NCBI RefSeq assembly: GCF_900589395.1
Contig: NZ_UUIS01000006.1
Coordinates: 62,001 to 126,000 of the forward strand
Length of the DNA: 64,000 nt
Reading direction: 5' to 3'
Origin: Pseudomonas viridiflava
GTDB lineage: Bacteria; Pseudomonadota; Gammaproteobacteria; Pseudomonadales; Pseudomonadaceae
Under the pieces are notes generated by a model. The model did no database searches. It was not told the origin of the DNA and saw nothing but the letters and a program-made list of their open reading frames with translations. The translations under genes were made by a program, and so were the position numbers. Positions 51,975-60,391 of this stretch are shown here, piece after piece (the first letter of the stretch is position 1; each line of letters starts with the position of its first letter).

Positions 51975-53582
51975 TCACGGCGTTCGGTTGAGATGTGCGC
52001 TGCAAAGACCGGCCTCGGCCGCCTGGCGCTGCGCGATGACCTGCCCGGCCAGCAAACCGACCACGTGGCGCGCCGAGTTGGCCGCCGATTCCTGCCAGAT
52101 GCCGACACCGCTTTGCACCAGCCCGTCGCCGGCGAAATACACCCGCCCGTGGGGTACTTCGAGCAGGGCGCTGTCGAGGGCGGCAAAACGATCACGCGCC
52201 AGCCACGGCCCTTCACTGAACCGGATCTGCTCCCAGGACACCGCCAGTGGATGACACAAGTGCTGCGAATAGCCGGGGTGCAGCAGCTCGACCACCTCTC
52301 TGGAGGCCTGGTATTGCGCCGCCAGTGGCTGCCGGCCAAATTCGCGGGCGTCGTCGCCGGTGAGGTAGCCGGCTACCAGCAAGCCGTTGCGGGTGTTCAA
52401 GTCGTTGCTCGGGTACCAGAGCAGGCGCGCCGGATGCTCGACCCAGGACAGACCGCCATAGATGCGGTAGTCGCTTTCCCAGAAACGCGGTGACTGCCAG
52501 GCCACCTTGGTGGCCTGGCCATTGGGCGCACGCTGCAACGCGGCCTTGACCGGCTCGCTGAAGTCCGTGTCGAGCCGCGCCAGCAGCGGCAGCGGCACGG
52601 TGGAAATCAGGTAGTCGGCACGCACCACCTGCTCCAGACCGCTGGCGTGGTCGTGATAGGTCACCGCCACGCCGTCGTCGCGCTGGCGCAGGCTGCGCAC
52701 CTCGGCGCCCAGCTGCACATGATCGCGAACCCGCTGGTAGAAGGCGTCGGTGATCCGGTCCATACCGCCGACCGGCTGGAACATGGTCGCCGAGAACTCG
52801 GGAAACTCACTGTGCAGCAAGGCGCCCCACAGCTCCGGATGCAGTAACCGGTCAAGGCTTACCGGCGTCAGGCTGCCCGGCAAGGCACCGGGGTGCGGCG
52901 GTGATTCGCGGTGGCCGGCGCGCAGGCTGCCTTCATAGGCCAGTTCCTGGGACAGGTCACCATAGACCTGGAGAAACGCCAGCAGCCGGGTGCGCTCCTC
53001 GTGGCTCAAGACATCGTCCAGCGCATCGCGCCTGACCGCCGTGGCCAGCAAGCCGGCCAGGTGCCCACGGGTGTCGTTGACCGCCTGGCCGACGGTAAAC
53101 GCCGGCTGCTGCAGGTCCGGCCTGACCTGGGCGCCATGGCTGCTGTTGACCAGCACCTCAAGCGGTACGCCCAACTCGCTGCAATAGTCGAGCAAGGTGC
53201 GATGCTGGCTGGGAATGCGCGCAGGCCCGGCATTGAAATAAAGGCCAGGATCAAGCCGCGCGGTCTGGCTGCGACCGTCGAGGTAATCGACCCGGTCGCC
53301 ATCGCGCAACGTCCAGGTGCGCCCACCCACGCGCTGGCGGGCTTCCAGCACCTGCACCTGAAACCCTGCGCGAGTCAGTTCCAGAGCCGAAACCAGCCCG
53401 GCAATCCCGGCGCCCAGCACCAGCACGCTGGCGCCCTGCCCGGTGTTGGCGGCCAGCCTGAGCGGTTGCGGGCGACGGTGTGCAGAAGGCCCAAGGCCCA
53501 GTGCGGCCAGCGCCCCGGTCACTGCGCCCTCACCGCCGACAGCGGCAAGGGTCGTCAACGCTTCGCGTCGTGTCAGCGTCAT
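51975..53582 (-). CDS. Exported FAD-dependent amine/L-amino-acid oxidase
   Basis: A 535-aa flavoprotein of the monoamine/L-amino-acid oxidase family. The N-terminus LTRREALTTLAAVGG is Tat-like (twin Arg). The FAD fold SVLVLGAGIAGLVSALELTR (about 52-71), EARQRVGGRTWTL and the C-terminal GRVYFAGDGLVQSGVGIWQE bind the cofactor. A long substrate domain with aromatic-rich segments is in between. It would oxidise an amino acid or amine in the periplasm, giving an imine and H2O2. It lies between an amino-acid ABC binding-protein gene and ridA. Confidence 0.88.
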   Translation of the reverse strand: MTLTRREALTTLAAVGGEGAVTGALAALGLGPSAHRRPQPLRLAANTGQGASVLVLGAGIAGLVSALELTRAGFQVQVLEARQRVGGRTWTLRDGDRVDYLDGRSQTARLDPGLYFNAGPARIPSQHRTLLDYCSELGVPLEVLVNSSHGAQVRPDLQQPAFTVGQAVNDTRGHLAGLLATAVRRDALDDVLSHEERTRLLAFLQVYGDLSQELAYEGSLRAGHRESPPHPGALPGSLTPVSLDRLLHPELWGALLHSEFPEFSATMFQPVGGMDRITDAFYQRVRDHVQLGAEVRSLRQRDDGVAVTYHDHASGLEQVVRADYLISTVPLPLLARLDTDFSEPVKAALQRAPNGQATKVAWQSPRFWESDYRIYGGLSWVEHPARLLWYPSNDLNTRNGLLVAGYLTGDDAREFGRQPLAAQYQASREVVELLHPGYSQHLCHPLAVSWEQIRFSEGPWLARDRFAALDSALLEVPHGRVYFAGDGLVQSGVGIWQESAANSARHVVGLLAGQVIAQRQAAEAGLCSAHLNRTP

Positions 53583-53597
53583 GTCCGTTCTCCTGGG

Positions 53598-54548
53598 TCA
53601 GTCCGGCAGGCCGGGCGGGTTGATCTGCGAGCGGTCGATGCGCTCGACATCCAGCCCCCAGCGCTGCAGCACCTGGGTGTATTGGCCACCCTCGATCACC
53701 CCTTGCAGGGCGGTGTGAATGGGCGTGATCAGGCCATTGCCCTTGCGGGTGGTCACGGCAATGTCGGCCTGCAGGGGCCAGCCGCCGTTGACCACCCCGA
53801 CCCGGCGGGTGCCGCCGGTCAGGGCGGCGGAATAGGCTGAGGTGGCGTTGGGCCCGAAGGTGGCATCGGAACGCCCGGACTGCACCGCCAGTTGCGCCGA
53901 GGCGTTGTCGTCGTAGTACTGCAGCAAGGCCGGCTTGCGCCCGGCCTGTTCATTGGCCTGGTTCCAGGCCAGCAGGACCTTCTCCTGATTGGTGCCGGAG
54001 CCGACGATGATCTTCAGCCCGGCGATATCCGGGGCGGCGTTGATGGCCTGGATCGGGCTGGAACTCTTGACGTAGAACCCCAGCACGTCCTGGCGATAGG
54101 TGGCGAAATCGAACCGCTTCTTGCGGGCCTCGGTGACGGTCACGTTACTGATCACTGCGTCGTACTTGCCGGAACTGACGCCCAGCGGCCAGTCCTCCCA
54201 ACTGCTTTGCACGACATTCAACTGCAGTCCCAGACTGTCGGCGATCAATTGCGCGGTGTCGGCCTCGCTGCCGATGGTGGTTTTGTCGTCATTGGCCAGC
54301 AACGCCAATGGCGGGCTGGATACACCTGACACCGCCACGGTGAACTTGCCCGGCTGGGCAAACCTGAAGCCGGCCGGAATCTGCGCGATGGCCGCCTCGT
54401 TGCGCGGTGCATGAATGCGCTCACGCTCGGCGCTGAGGTCAAATTTCACAACCCTGACGTCGGCCGGGCCTGGGTCAGCCACGGCCAACTGGCCGAGGCT
54501 GACGGCCAGCGCCAGAAAAGTGATACGGGTGGTATTAATAAGCATCAT
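53598..54548 (-). CDS. Amino-acid-type ABC transporter substrate-binding protein
   Basis: A 316-aa periplasmic binding protein of the SBP_bac_3 family with signal peptide (ITFLALAVSLGQLAVA). Blocks such as IGSEADTAQLIADSLGLQLN, WPLGVSSGKYDAVISNVTVT and the family motif YDAVISNVTVTEARKKRFDF-like stretch are seen. There is an N-terminal extension of about 50 residues before the first strand. GGGAG precedes ATG 54548. Third component of the ABC importer with the ATPase and permease. Ligand unknown. Confidence 0.87.
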   Translation of the reverse strand: MMLINTTRITFLALAVSLGQLAVADPGPADVRVVKFDLSAERERIHAPRNEAAIAQIPAGFRFAQPGKFTVAVSGVSSPPLALLANDDKTTIGSEADTAQLIADSLGLQLNVVQSSWEDWPLGVSSGKYDAVISNVTVTEARKKRFDFATYRQDVLGFYVKSSSPIQAINAAPDIAGLKIIVGSGTNQEKVLLAWNQANEQAGRKPALLQYYDDNASAQLAVQSGRSDATFGPNATSAYSAALTGGTRRVGVVNGGWPLQADIAVTTRKGNGLITPIHTALQGVIEGGQYTQVLQRWGLDVERIDRSQINPPGLPD

Positions 54549-54573
54549 CGATGGACTCCCTGTGCATCCGGAT

Positions 54574-55359
54574 TCATAAGACCTTGCCGAAAAACGCGGC
54601 GGTGCGCGGCTGGCGCGGGTGGTTGAACATCTGCTGCGGCGGACCCTGCTCGACCAACCGGCCTTCGCACAGAAACACCACATGGTCGGCCACCTCCCGG
54701 GCGAAGCCGATCTCGTGGGTGACCACCACCAGGGTCACGCCCAGGCGGGCCAGGCCCTTGATCACGTCCAGCACTTCCCCGACCAGCTCGGGGTCCAGTG
54801 CCGAGGTCGGCTCGTCGAACAGCAGGACCTTGGGCTCCAGCGCCAGGGCCCGGGCAATTGCCACGCGCTGTTGCTGGCCACCGGACAATTCCCGGGGGTA
54901 GGCATCCGCCTTGTCGGCCAGACCCACACGGGCCAGCAGGTCCAGGGCCTTGCCCGCTGCCTGGGTCTTGCTCCAGCGCTTGTGGGCCAGCGGCGCCTCG
55001 GCGATGTTCTGCGCGGCGGTCAGGTGCGGGAACAGGTTGAAGTTCTGGAACACAAAGCCCACTTCGGCCCGGCGCTTGAGGACTTCGCGCTCCTTGAGTT
55101 CGTACAGAAGCTCACCCTTGCGCCGGTAGCCGACGTACTCGCCGTCGATGGTGATCAGCCCGTGGTCAATCTTTTCCAGGTGGTTGATGGTGCGCAGCAG
55201 GGTCGACTTGCCCGAGCCGGACGGCCCGAGAATGACCGTGACCTTGCCCGGCTCGATGTCCAGGTCGATGCCCTTGAGCACCTCATGTTGGCCGTAACGC
55301 TTGCCCACGCCCTGGATACGGATATGGCCGGCCGGCCGTGCAGCAGTGGCTTCAGCCAT
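54574..55359 (-). CDS. Polar amino-acid ABC transporter ATPase
   Basis: A 261-aa ATPase of the GlnQ/HisP type. Walker A LGPSGSGKST, signature ELSGGQQQRVAIARAL, Walker B VLLFDEPTSALDP and H-loop VVTHEIGFAREV. It has an insertion (GYRRKGELLYELKEREVLKR) after the first strand, as in HisP. It overlaps the permease gene by 8 bp. The binding-protein gene follows after 25 bp. Confidence 0.93.
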   Translation of the reverse strand: MAEATAARPAGHIRIQGVGKRYGQHEVLKGIDLDIEPGKVTVILGPSGSGKSTLLRTINHLEKIDHGLITIDGEYVGYRRKGELLYELKEREVLKRRAEVGFVFQNFNLFPHLTAAQNIAEAPLAHKRWSKTQAAGKALDLLARVGLADKADAYPRELSGGQQQRVAIARALALEPKVLLFDEPTSALDPELVGEVLDVIKGLARLGVTLVVVTHEIGFAREVADHVVFLCEGRLVEQGPPQQMFNHPRQPRTAAFFGKVL

Positions 55360-56323
55360 GACGACGCACCTCGATCCAGTGCTGCACGCGCTGCAGCGGT
55401 GTCGGTGGCAAGACCCGGCAGGTACCGCGGGCGAAGTAACGCTCGACGTAGTACTGCAGGACGGTCAGCACGCTGGTGATGATCAGGTACCAGACCGTGG
55501 CCACGATCAGCAGCGGGATCACCGCCTGGGTGCGGTTGTAGATGACCTGCACGGTGTAGAACAGCTCGGGCAGCGCCAGCACGTAGACAATCGAGGTGCC
55601 CTTGACCAGGCCGATGATCTCGTTGAAGCCCGATGGCAGGATCGAACGCAGCGCCTGCGGCAGGATGATGCGCAGGATGCGCCGGTGGGCCGGCAAGCCC
55701 AGCGCGGCGGCCGCTTCATGCTGGCCCTGATCGACGCCCAGGATGCCGCCGCGGATGATCTCGGCGGTGTAGGCCGCCTGCATCAGCGACAGGCCCAGCA
55801 CCGCCACGGTGAACTGGCTGAGCACATCCACCGTTGACCATTCGGCCAGCACCCAGCCGGTGAACGGCACGCCCAGCACGATGTGGTCGTAGAGGTAGGC
55901 GAAGTTGTAGAGGATGATCAGCACCAGCAGCGCCGGCAGCGACCGAAAGAACCAGATATACCCCCAGGCCAGCGATGCCAGCAGCGGCGACTTCGACAGC
56001 CGCGCCAGGGCCAGCGCGGTGCCGAGCACAATGCTGAACAGCGTGCCCAGCAGGGTCAACAGCAAGGTCTGGCCCAGGCCACGCAGCACTGACGGTGCCA
56101 GGAACCATTCAGCGAACACGCCCCATTCCCAGCGTGGGTTGGTCAACAGCGAATGCCCCAGGGTCAGCAGCACCAGAGCAGCGAACGCGGTGCCGACCCA
56201 GCGCCACGGATGGCGCGTCGGCACTACCCGCAGCACCTGGACAGGCGCCTGTCGGCGTGGGGCCACGGCGGTGTAATCCTTGACCTCGCGGTGCAGATCG
56301 AAGGGTTTGGCGATGGTCGGCAT
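55352..56323 (-). CDS. Polar amino-acid ABC transporter permease
   Basis: A 323-aa permease of the HisM/GltK type with about six hydrophobic segments. The cytoplasmic N-terminus is longer than usual (about 45 residues before the first helix). The EAA loop is HEAAAALGLPAHRRILRIIL. Start at 56323 has GAGG 8 bases upstream. It lies 52 bp after the TonB receptor gene and overlaps the ATPase gene. Confidence 0.9.
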   Translation of the reverse strand: MPTIAKPFDLHREVKDYTAVAPRRQAPVQVLRVVPTRHPWRWVGTAFAALVLLTLGHSLLTNPRWEWGVFAEWFLAPSVLRGLGQTLLLTLLGTLFSIVLGTALALARLSKSPLLASLAWGYIWFFRSLPALLVLIILYNFAYLYDHIVLGVPFTGWVLAEWSTVDVLSQFTVAVLGLSLMQAAYTAEIIRGGILGVDQGQHEAAAALGLPAHRRILRIILPQALRSILPSGFNEIIGLVKGTSIVYVLALPELFYTVQVIYNRTQAVIPLLIVATVWYLIITSVLTVLQYYVERYFARGTCRVLPPTPLQRVQHWIEVRRHG

Positions 56324-56375
56324 GTGATGTTCCTCGCAGGCAAAGACGTGTGTCGTGATCGAGCGCACGGGCGGC

Positions 56376-58838
56376 TCAGAAGGCGTAGCTCAGGCGCGTG
56401 TAGTAGTAGCCACCGGTGAAGCCGTACGGCGAGTAGGTGCCGTAGTTGCTGACCATGGTGCTGCTGGGCACGCCTTGTTTGCTGGGGTACAGGTCGAACA
56501 GGTTCTTGGCGCCGATGGCCAGGTTCAGGTCGCGGGTGATGTCGTAGCCCACGTCCAGGTCGGTGATCCAGCGGGCCTGGTAGGTGCGATCCAGCGAGCG
56601 GTCGCTGGCGGCATTGACCTCGGTGTACTTGCCGTAGCGGGTCAGGGTCAGGTTGACGTTGAAGCGCTCGACCTGCCAGTCGCCGCTGAGGATGAACTTG
56701 GTGGCGGGCTGCACGCCGTCGATCACGTTGCGCGCCTGGCGGTCCATCAGCGCGTAGTCGGTGCCCAGGATGGTGGTGGAGTTCTTGTAGTTGAGGATCT
56801 CGGTGTCGTTGTAGTTGAACGCCGCCGTCCAGCGCAGCGAGCCGAAGGCTTCAAGGTCCTGGAGGTAGTTGCCGACCAGGTCGATGCCTTTTGTGCGGGT
56901 GTCGGCGCCATTGATGAAATACTGCCCGCCCGAGGTCGAGTCGATACCATTGCCCAGCAGCACCTGGGTGACTTCGCTGCCCAGCAAGGTATTGGTCAGG
57001 GTGATGCGGTCACGCAGGTTGATCACATAGGCATCGGCAGTCAGGCTCAGGCGCTCGGTGGGCGTCAGCGTCAGGCCCACGCTGAAGTTGGTCGAGCGCT
57101 CTGGCTTGAGCGATTCGGCGCCCAGCGCCTTGGCCGCGCCCGAATCCACCGGCAGCACGCCATAGTTGATCGACTGGTAGACGCCATCGACCACGCCATA
57201 GGTGGTCGAGCGGGCACTGAACAGGCTGTTGGCCAGGGACGGCGCCCGAAAGCCGTTGCTCACCGTGGCACGTACGGCAAACTGTGGCGTGAATTCATAG
57301 CGGGTGGTCAGCTTGCCGCTGCGGGTGGCGCCCACGCCCTGGTTGTAATGCTCGTAGCGCAGCGCCGTGCCTACGTACCACTGCGGCAACGGGTTGAACC
57401 CTACGTCGATGTAGCTGGCCAGGCTGTTGCGGGTAGCCTTGTCGGTCTGGTCGGGGGCAATACCGTTGGTGACCTGCGCGCCGGAGGCCGCGCAGTTGCC
57501 CGCCGCCAGGCAATAACCACCGTTGGCCCAGGACGCCCAGTCGCCCTCCTCGACCTCATAGCCATCACGGCGATGCTCGAACCCCAGCGACACATCCAGC
57601 GGCTTGCTCAGGCCAACGTCGAAGCCGCGTTTGAAATCCAGGTTGGTGGTCAGTTCGCTGGCAATCCAGGTGCCCGACTTGAACGAATTGGGCGTGGCCT
57701 CGCCCAGCGACGGGTTCTGGTTGTGCCAGGTGCCCTGTTCGGCATGGTTACGGCCATAGGTGGTCGACAAATCCCAGTCCCAGGCACCGACCTGGCCCTT
57801 GCCGCCCAAAGCGGCCTGGAAGTCTTCTTCATCGATGTACCAGGTGGGCGTGTAGCCGCTCGGGTAGCCATTGGGGCCGGTACGAATGGTGTTGACGATG
57901 GTCGGCAGGCGAAAATTCTGGCCCTGCTCGTATTGGCGCCGGGACCAGGTGCTGAACGAGTACAGGGTCAGGTCGTCGCCAACCGGCAGTTCGGCGTTGT
58001 AGGCCAGGTTGAGCAGGTTGTTCTTCGGCGTGCCGTAACCGCCATAGGTCGATTTGCCCGCCAGGTCATAGGCCTGCGCATAGGTGTAGCCATTGTCGCT
58101 GGCCTTGTTGTCGTCGTTCTGGCTGCGCGCATCAAGGGCCAGTTGCAGGATACCGCCGCTACCCATCTCGAAGCCCTTGTTCAGGCTCTGCTGCACGGTC
58201 TGCTTCTTGCCGTCGTAGCCGATGCCGGCATGGGTGATGGACGTACCGCTGGTGTCGGCCTTGAGGATGATATTGATCACCCCGGCAATCGCGTCCGAGC
58301 CATATTGCGCCGCGGCACCGTCGCGCAGCACCTCGACGTGGTCGATGGCGCTGATGGGGATCAGGTCAAGGTCCGCGGGCGCTGCGCCGGTGTTGATACC
58401 GTTGATGTTCAACGTCGCGCTGGTGTGGCGGCGCTTGCCGTTGACCAGCACCAGCACCTCGGAGGCCGGCAGGCCGCGCAGGTTGGGGGCCTTGACCATG
58501 CCGCTGGCATCGGAGCCGGTCTTTTCCGGCAGGGTCAGCGACGGGATTACCGCACTCAGGGCTTCCATCAGGCCGGGCTTGCCGGTTTCCTGCAATTGCC
58601 TGGCGCCCACGACATCAATCGGCACCGGGCTGCTGGTCACCGTGCGCTGCTCAGCACCGCGGTTGCCGGTCACCACCACGGTCGACAGGGTGTCGGCCTG
58701 GCTACGGGGCGCAAGTGCCGGGTCATCGGCCTGCACGGCACCGGCCCAAAACAGCCCGGCAATGGCCAGCCCCAACGGGACGGGTGCGAATGTAGGGCGG
58801 CTTTCTTGCGCACCTTTGCCTTGAATCACAGGCTCCAT
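56376..58838 (-). CDS. TonB-dependent outer-membrane receptor
   Basis: An 820-aa outer-membrane receptor. Signal peptide ends GLFWAGAVQA. The TonB box TLSTVVVTGNRG lies near residue 51, the plug domain is about 60-200 (NLRGLPASEVLVLVNGKRR, VEVLRDGAAAQYGSDAIAGV), and the beta-barrel ends in aromatic Phe (TRLSYAF). It is the first gene of a module with an amino-acid ABC importer and an amine oxidase, so it probably imports an amine- or amino-acid-containing compound. ATG 58838 with GGAG 5 bases before. Confidence 0.92.
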   Translation of the reverse strand: MEPVIQGKGAQESRPTFAPVPLGLAIAGLFWAGAVQADDPALAPRSQADTLSTVVVTGNRGAEQRTVTSSPVPIDVVGARQLQETGKPGLMEALSAVIPSLTLPEKTGSDASGMVKAPNLRGLPASEVLVLVNGKRRHTSATLNINGINTGAAPADLDLIPISAIDHVEVLRDGAAAQYGSDAIAGVINIILKADTSGTSITHAGIGYDGKKQTVQQSLNKGFEMGSGGILQLALDARSQNDDNKASDNGYTYAQAYDLAGKSTYGGYGTPKNNLLNLAYNAELPVGDDLTLYSFSTWSRRQYEQGQNFRLPTIVNTIRTGPNGYPSGYTPTWYIDEEDFQAALGGKGQVGAWDWDLSTTYGRNHAEQGTWHNQNPSLGEATPNSFKSGTWIASELTTNLDFKRGFDVGLSKPLDVSLGFEHRRDGYEVEEGDWASWANGGYCLAAGNCAASGAQVTNGIAPDQTDKATRNSLASYIDVGFNPLPQWYVGTALRYEHYNQGVGATRSGKLTTRYEFTPQFAVRATVSNGFRAPSLANSLFSARSTTYGVVDGVYQSINYGVLPVDSGAAKALGAESLKPERSTNFSVGLTLTPTERLSLTADAYVINLRDRITLTNTLLGSEVTQVLLGNGIDSTSGGQYFINGADTRTKGIDLVGNYLQDLEAFGSLRWTAAFNYNDTEILNYKNSTTILGTDYALMDRQARNVIDGVQPATKFILSGDWQVERFNVNLTLTRYGKYTEVNAASDRSLDRTYQARWITDLDVGYDITRDLNLAIGAKNLFDLYPSKQGVPSSTMVSNYGTYSPYGFTGGYYYTRLSYAF

Positions 58839-59433
58839 GGTCACTCCAGAACGAATGGCATGCGCCATCCGTGTCGCCAGACGGCGCAGTCGGGTACGCA
58901 CGCCATCGTCGCGATGGCGTGTCAACAAAGGGGTGGGTCAAAGTCCGGGCAGCGCGTCGACCTCAACGGCAAGGCGCGTGCAGGCAGACTTCAGCTATCA
59001 AGGCCGGGTGGCGCCAGGCCACACGCCGGGCGTGACCCGGTCTGGAGAGGCCGGACGGGCACAAGGCAGGGGGAAAACCGGAGACGGGATGGGGTATGCA
59101 GCATGGGGGAAACTCCCTTCCAACATGCCTGCTCAGGGATCCTCTGGGATCACCCTGACAGCCTGCACAGCCTCAGGCGTCTGGCCTGGGGTGTGAAGGT
59201 CTGCGAGGCAGGCGCTTCTTCACATTGGGACCATCCTGGGTGCGGGGGTAGGCTGTTGAAACCAAACATAACGGAATTCATAAAAGGCAGATAATTCTAT
59301 TTGGCTATATCCAAATATGAATAAACCTTATCTAATCCGGGACGTTTAATTCAGCACGAGTATAAATATGCAGGCATTGGCTTGGGGCAAGGGCGTCAAG
59401 GTCACAACGGCCTGTTCAACGCGCAGAAAGCAA
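58839..59433. other. Intergenic region with promoter-like AT-rich palindrome, no gene
   Basis: About 590 bp upstream of the TonB receptor operon. From 58840 to 59260 it is GC-rich and without family-like frames on either strand. Around 59270-59345 it is strongly AT-rich with the palindrome ATTTGG-CTATAT-CCAAAT (59299-59316). This is a likely promoter/operator zone for the minus-strand operon, but its long distance (about 460 bp) implies a leader. Confidence 0.5.
59299..59316. promoter_or_regulatory. Palindrome ATTTGG-N6-CCAAAT, candidate operator
   Basis: Perfect 6-bp arms ATTTGG and CCAAAT around CTATAT in an AT-rich stretch upstream of the TonB receptor operon. Resembles a dimeric regulator binding site; the regulator is unknown. 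Confidence 0.4.
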
Positions 59434-59459
59434 AAAAGCGACCCGAAGGTCGCTTTTCT
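59434..59459 (-). terminator. Terminator of the tRNA operon
   Basis: AAAAGCGACC-CGAA-GGTCGCTTTT (59434/59443 and 59448/59457): a 10-bp stem with A/T runs, 38 bp past the tRNA-Asp 3' end on the minus strand. Confidence 0.88.
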
Positions 59460-59496
59460 GTTTGGCCCGGGTCGTTCAGTGAACCTGGGCTGAAGA

Positions 59497-59573
59497 TGGC
59501 GCAGCGGACGGGACTCGAACCCGCGACCCCCGGCGTGACAGGCCGGTATTCTAACCGACTGAACTACCGCTGC
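59497..59573 (-). tRNA. tRNA-Asp (GTC)
   Basis: A 77-nt tRNA on the minus strand. Acceptor stem GCAGCGG/CCGCTGC with discriminator G and encoded CCA; anticodon GTC in the loop CCTGTCACG. T-arm GGGTTCGAGTCCC. Second gene of a two-tRNA unit. Confidence 0.97.
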
Positions 59574-59588
59574 GCATTGCACTGAGAT

Positions 59589-59664
59589 TGGTGGGTGATG
59601 ACGGGATCGAACCGCCGACCCTCTGCTTGTAAGGCAGATGCTCTCCCGGCTGAGCTAATCACCC
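59589..59664 (-). tRNA. tRNA-Val (TAC)
   Basis: A 76-nt tRNA on the minus strand. Acceptor stem GGGTGAT/ATCACCC with encoded CCA; anticodon TAC in the loop CTTACAA. T-arm CGGTTCGATCCCG. 15 bp upstream of tRNA-Asp and co-transcribed with it. Confidence 0.97.
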
Positions 59665-59687
59665 TTTTGTATCTCGGTGCGGCGCGC

Positions 59688-59716
59688 ATTCTACGGCGCC
59701 CTTTCGGCAATAGCAA
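59688..59716 (-). promoter_or_regulatory. Sigma-70 promoter of the tRNA operon
   Basis: On the minus strand: -35 TTGCTA (59711-59716), 17-bp spacer, -10 TAGAAT (59688-59693), then a GC-rich discriminator (GCGCGCCG) typical of stringently controlled stable-RNA promoters. Confidence 0.8.
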
Positions 59717-59922
59717 GCTTTTGTAACATCAACGTTTACGTACCAGGGCAGACCCCAGCGCCCAAGGGGCCGGTGTAGAGCGAATCCATAATACGCGGCC
59801 AATCCACATCCCGATAAATCTGCACGTTCATGGGTATTTGATAAAAGACGCGGCGCATGCAGACAAGCGATCCGCCGGGATACACTCACCACCCGGCCGG
59901 CCTGGCTTGCGAGGAATGCCCC

Positions 59923-60363
59923 GTGGAATTAGTGATTCATAGCTATTGCCTCAGAGGCGCACGCCAGGAGCCCTTGCTGCCTTCGGTCAGCCTGAGCCCC
60001 GTCTCATCGACCCTGACGGTCGCCGAGCTCATCGGCCTGGCGGTGGCCGAACAGATCGCCGTGCTGTCGGTCCGACACGTCGCGCATCAGGCCTCGCTGC
60101 GTGACGTACTCGACCGCCAGTACCTGAGCGAGCGGGACATCGCTCAACAAGCCGTTGAAGGCGCAATTGCCATGCCCCAGGCCCGCGCAGCTCCAGCGCT
60201 GGACGTCGGCCTTGAAATCAGGCGTGCCTTGAAAGGATTTGAAACCCGTGCGTTCCGCATTCTGCACAACGGCGTCATGCTGCAACGGCTCGATGAGTCA
60301 ATCGAGCTGAATCCGACCTCCACGCTCGCCTTTATCCGCCTGATCCCCCTGATGGGCGGTTGA
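59923..60363 (+). CDS. Ubiquitin-like small protein ending in Gly-Gly (candidate)
   Basis: A 146-aa protein starting GTG at 59923 with GAGG 8 bases upstream. Residues 2-45 look like two strands and a helix (ELVIHSYCLRG ... TLTVAELIGLAVAEQI). A variable helical insert follows. The last 37 residues (110-146) contain FRILHNGVMLQRLD then STLAFIRLIPLMGG, which parallels the last strands of ubiquitin including STLHLVLRLRGG. The protein ends exactly in Gly145-Gly146. It lies 28 bp upstream of a DUF4132-type gene. I recall similar beta-grasp-like small proteins beside DUF4132 genes in other bacteria. No E1/E2-like gene is in the window. Function unknown. Confidence 0.75.
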   Translation: MELVIHSYCLRGARQEPLLPSVSLSPVSSTLTVAELIGLAVAEQIAVLSVRHVAHQASLRDVLDRQYLSERDIAQQAVEGAIAMPQARAAPALDVGLEIRRALKGFETRAFRILHNGVMLQRLDESIELNPTSTLAFIRLIPLMGG

Positions 60364-60391
60364 TCCTTGTCGCTCACTTTCCGGATGCCTT

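Noticed and set aside
56355..59294. 979-codon open frame on the plus strand
   Set aside because: It is antisense to the TonB receptor gene; its Val/Gly/Gln/His-rich translation is the usual mirror frame of a high-GC gene, with no family motif.
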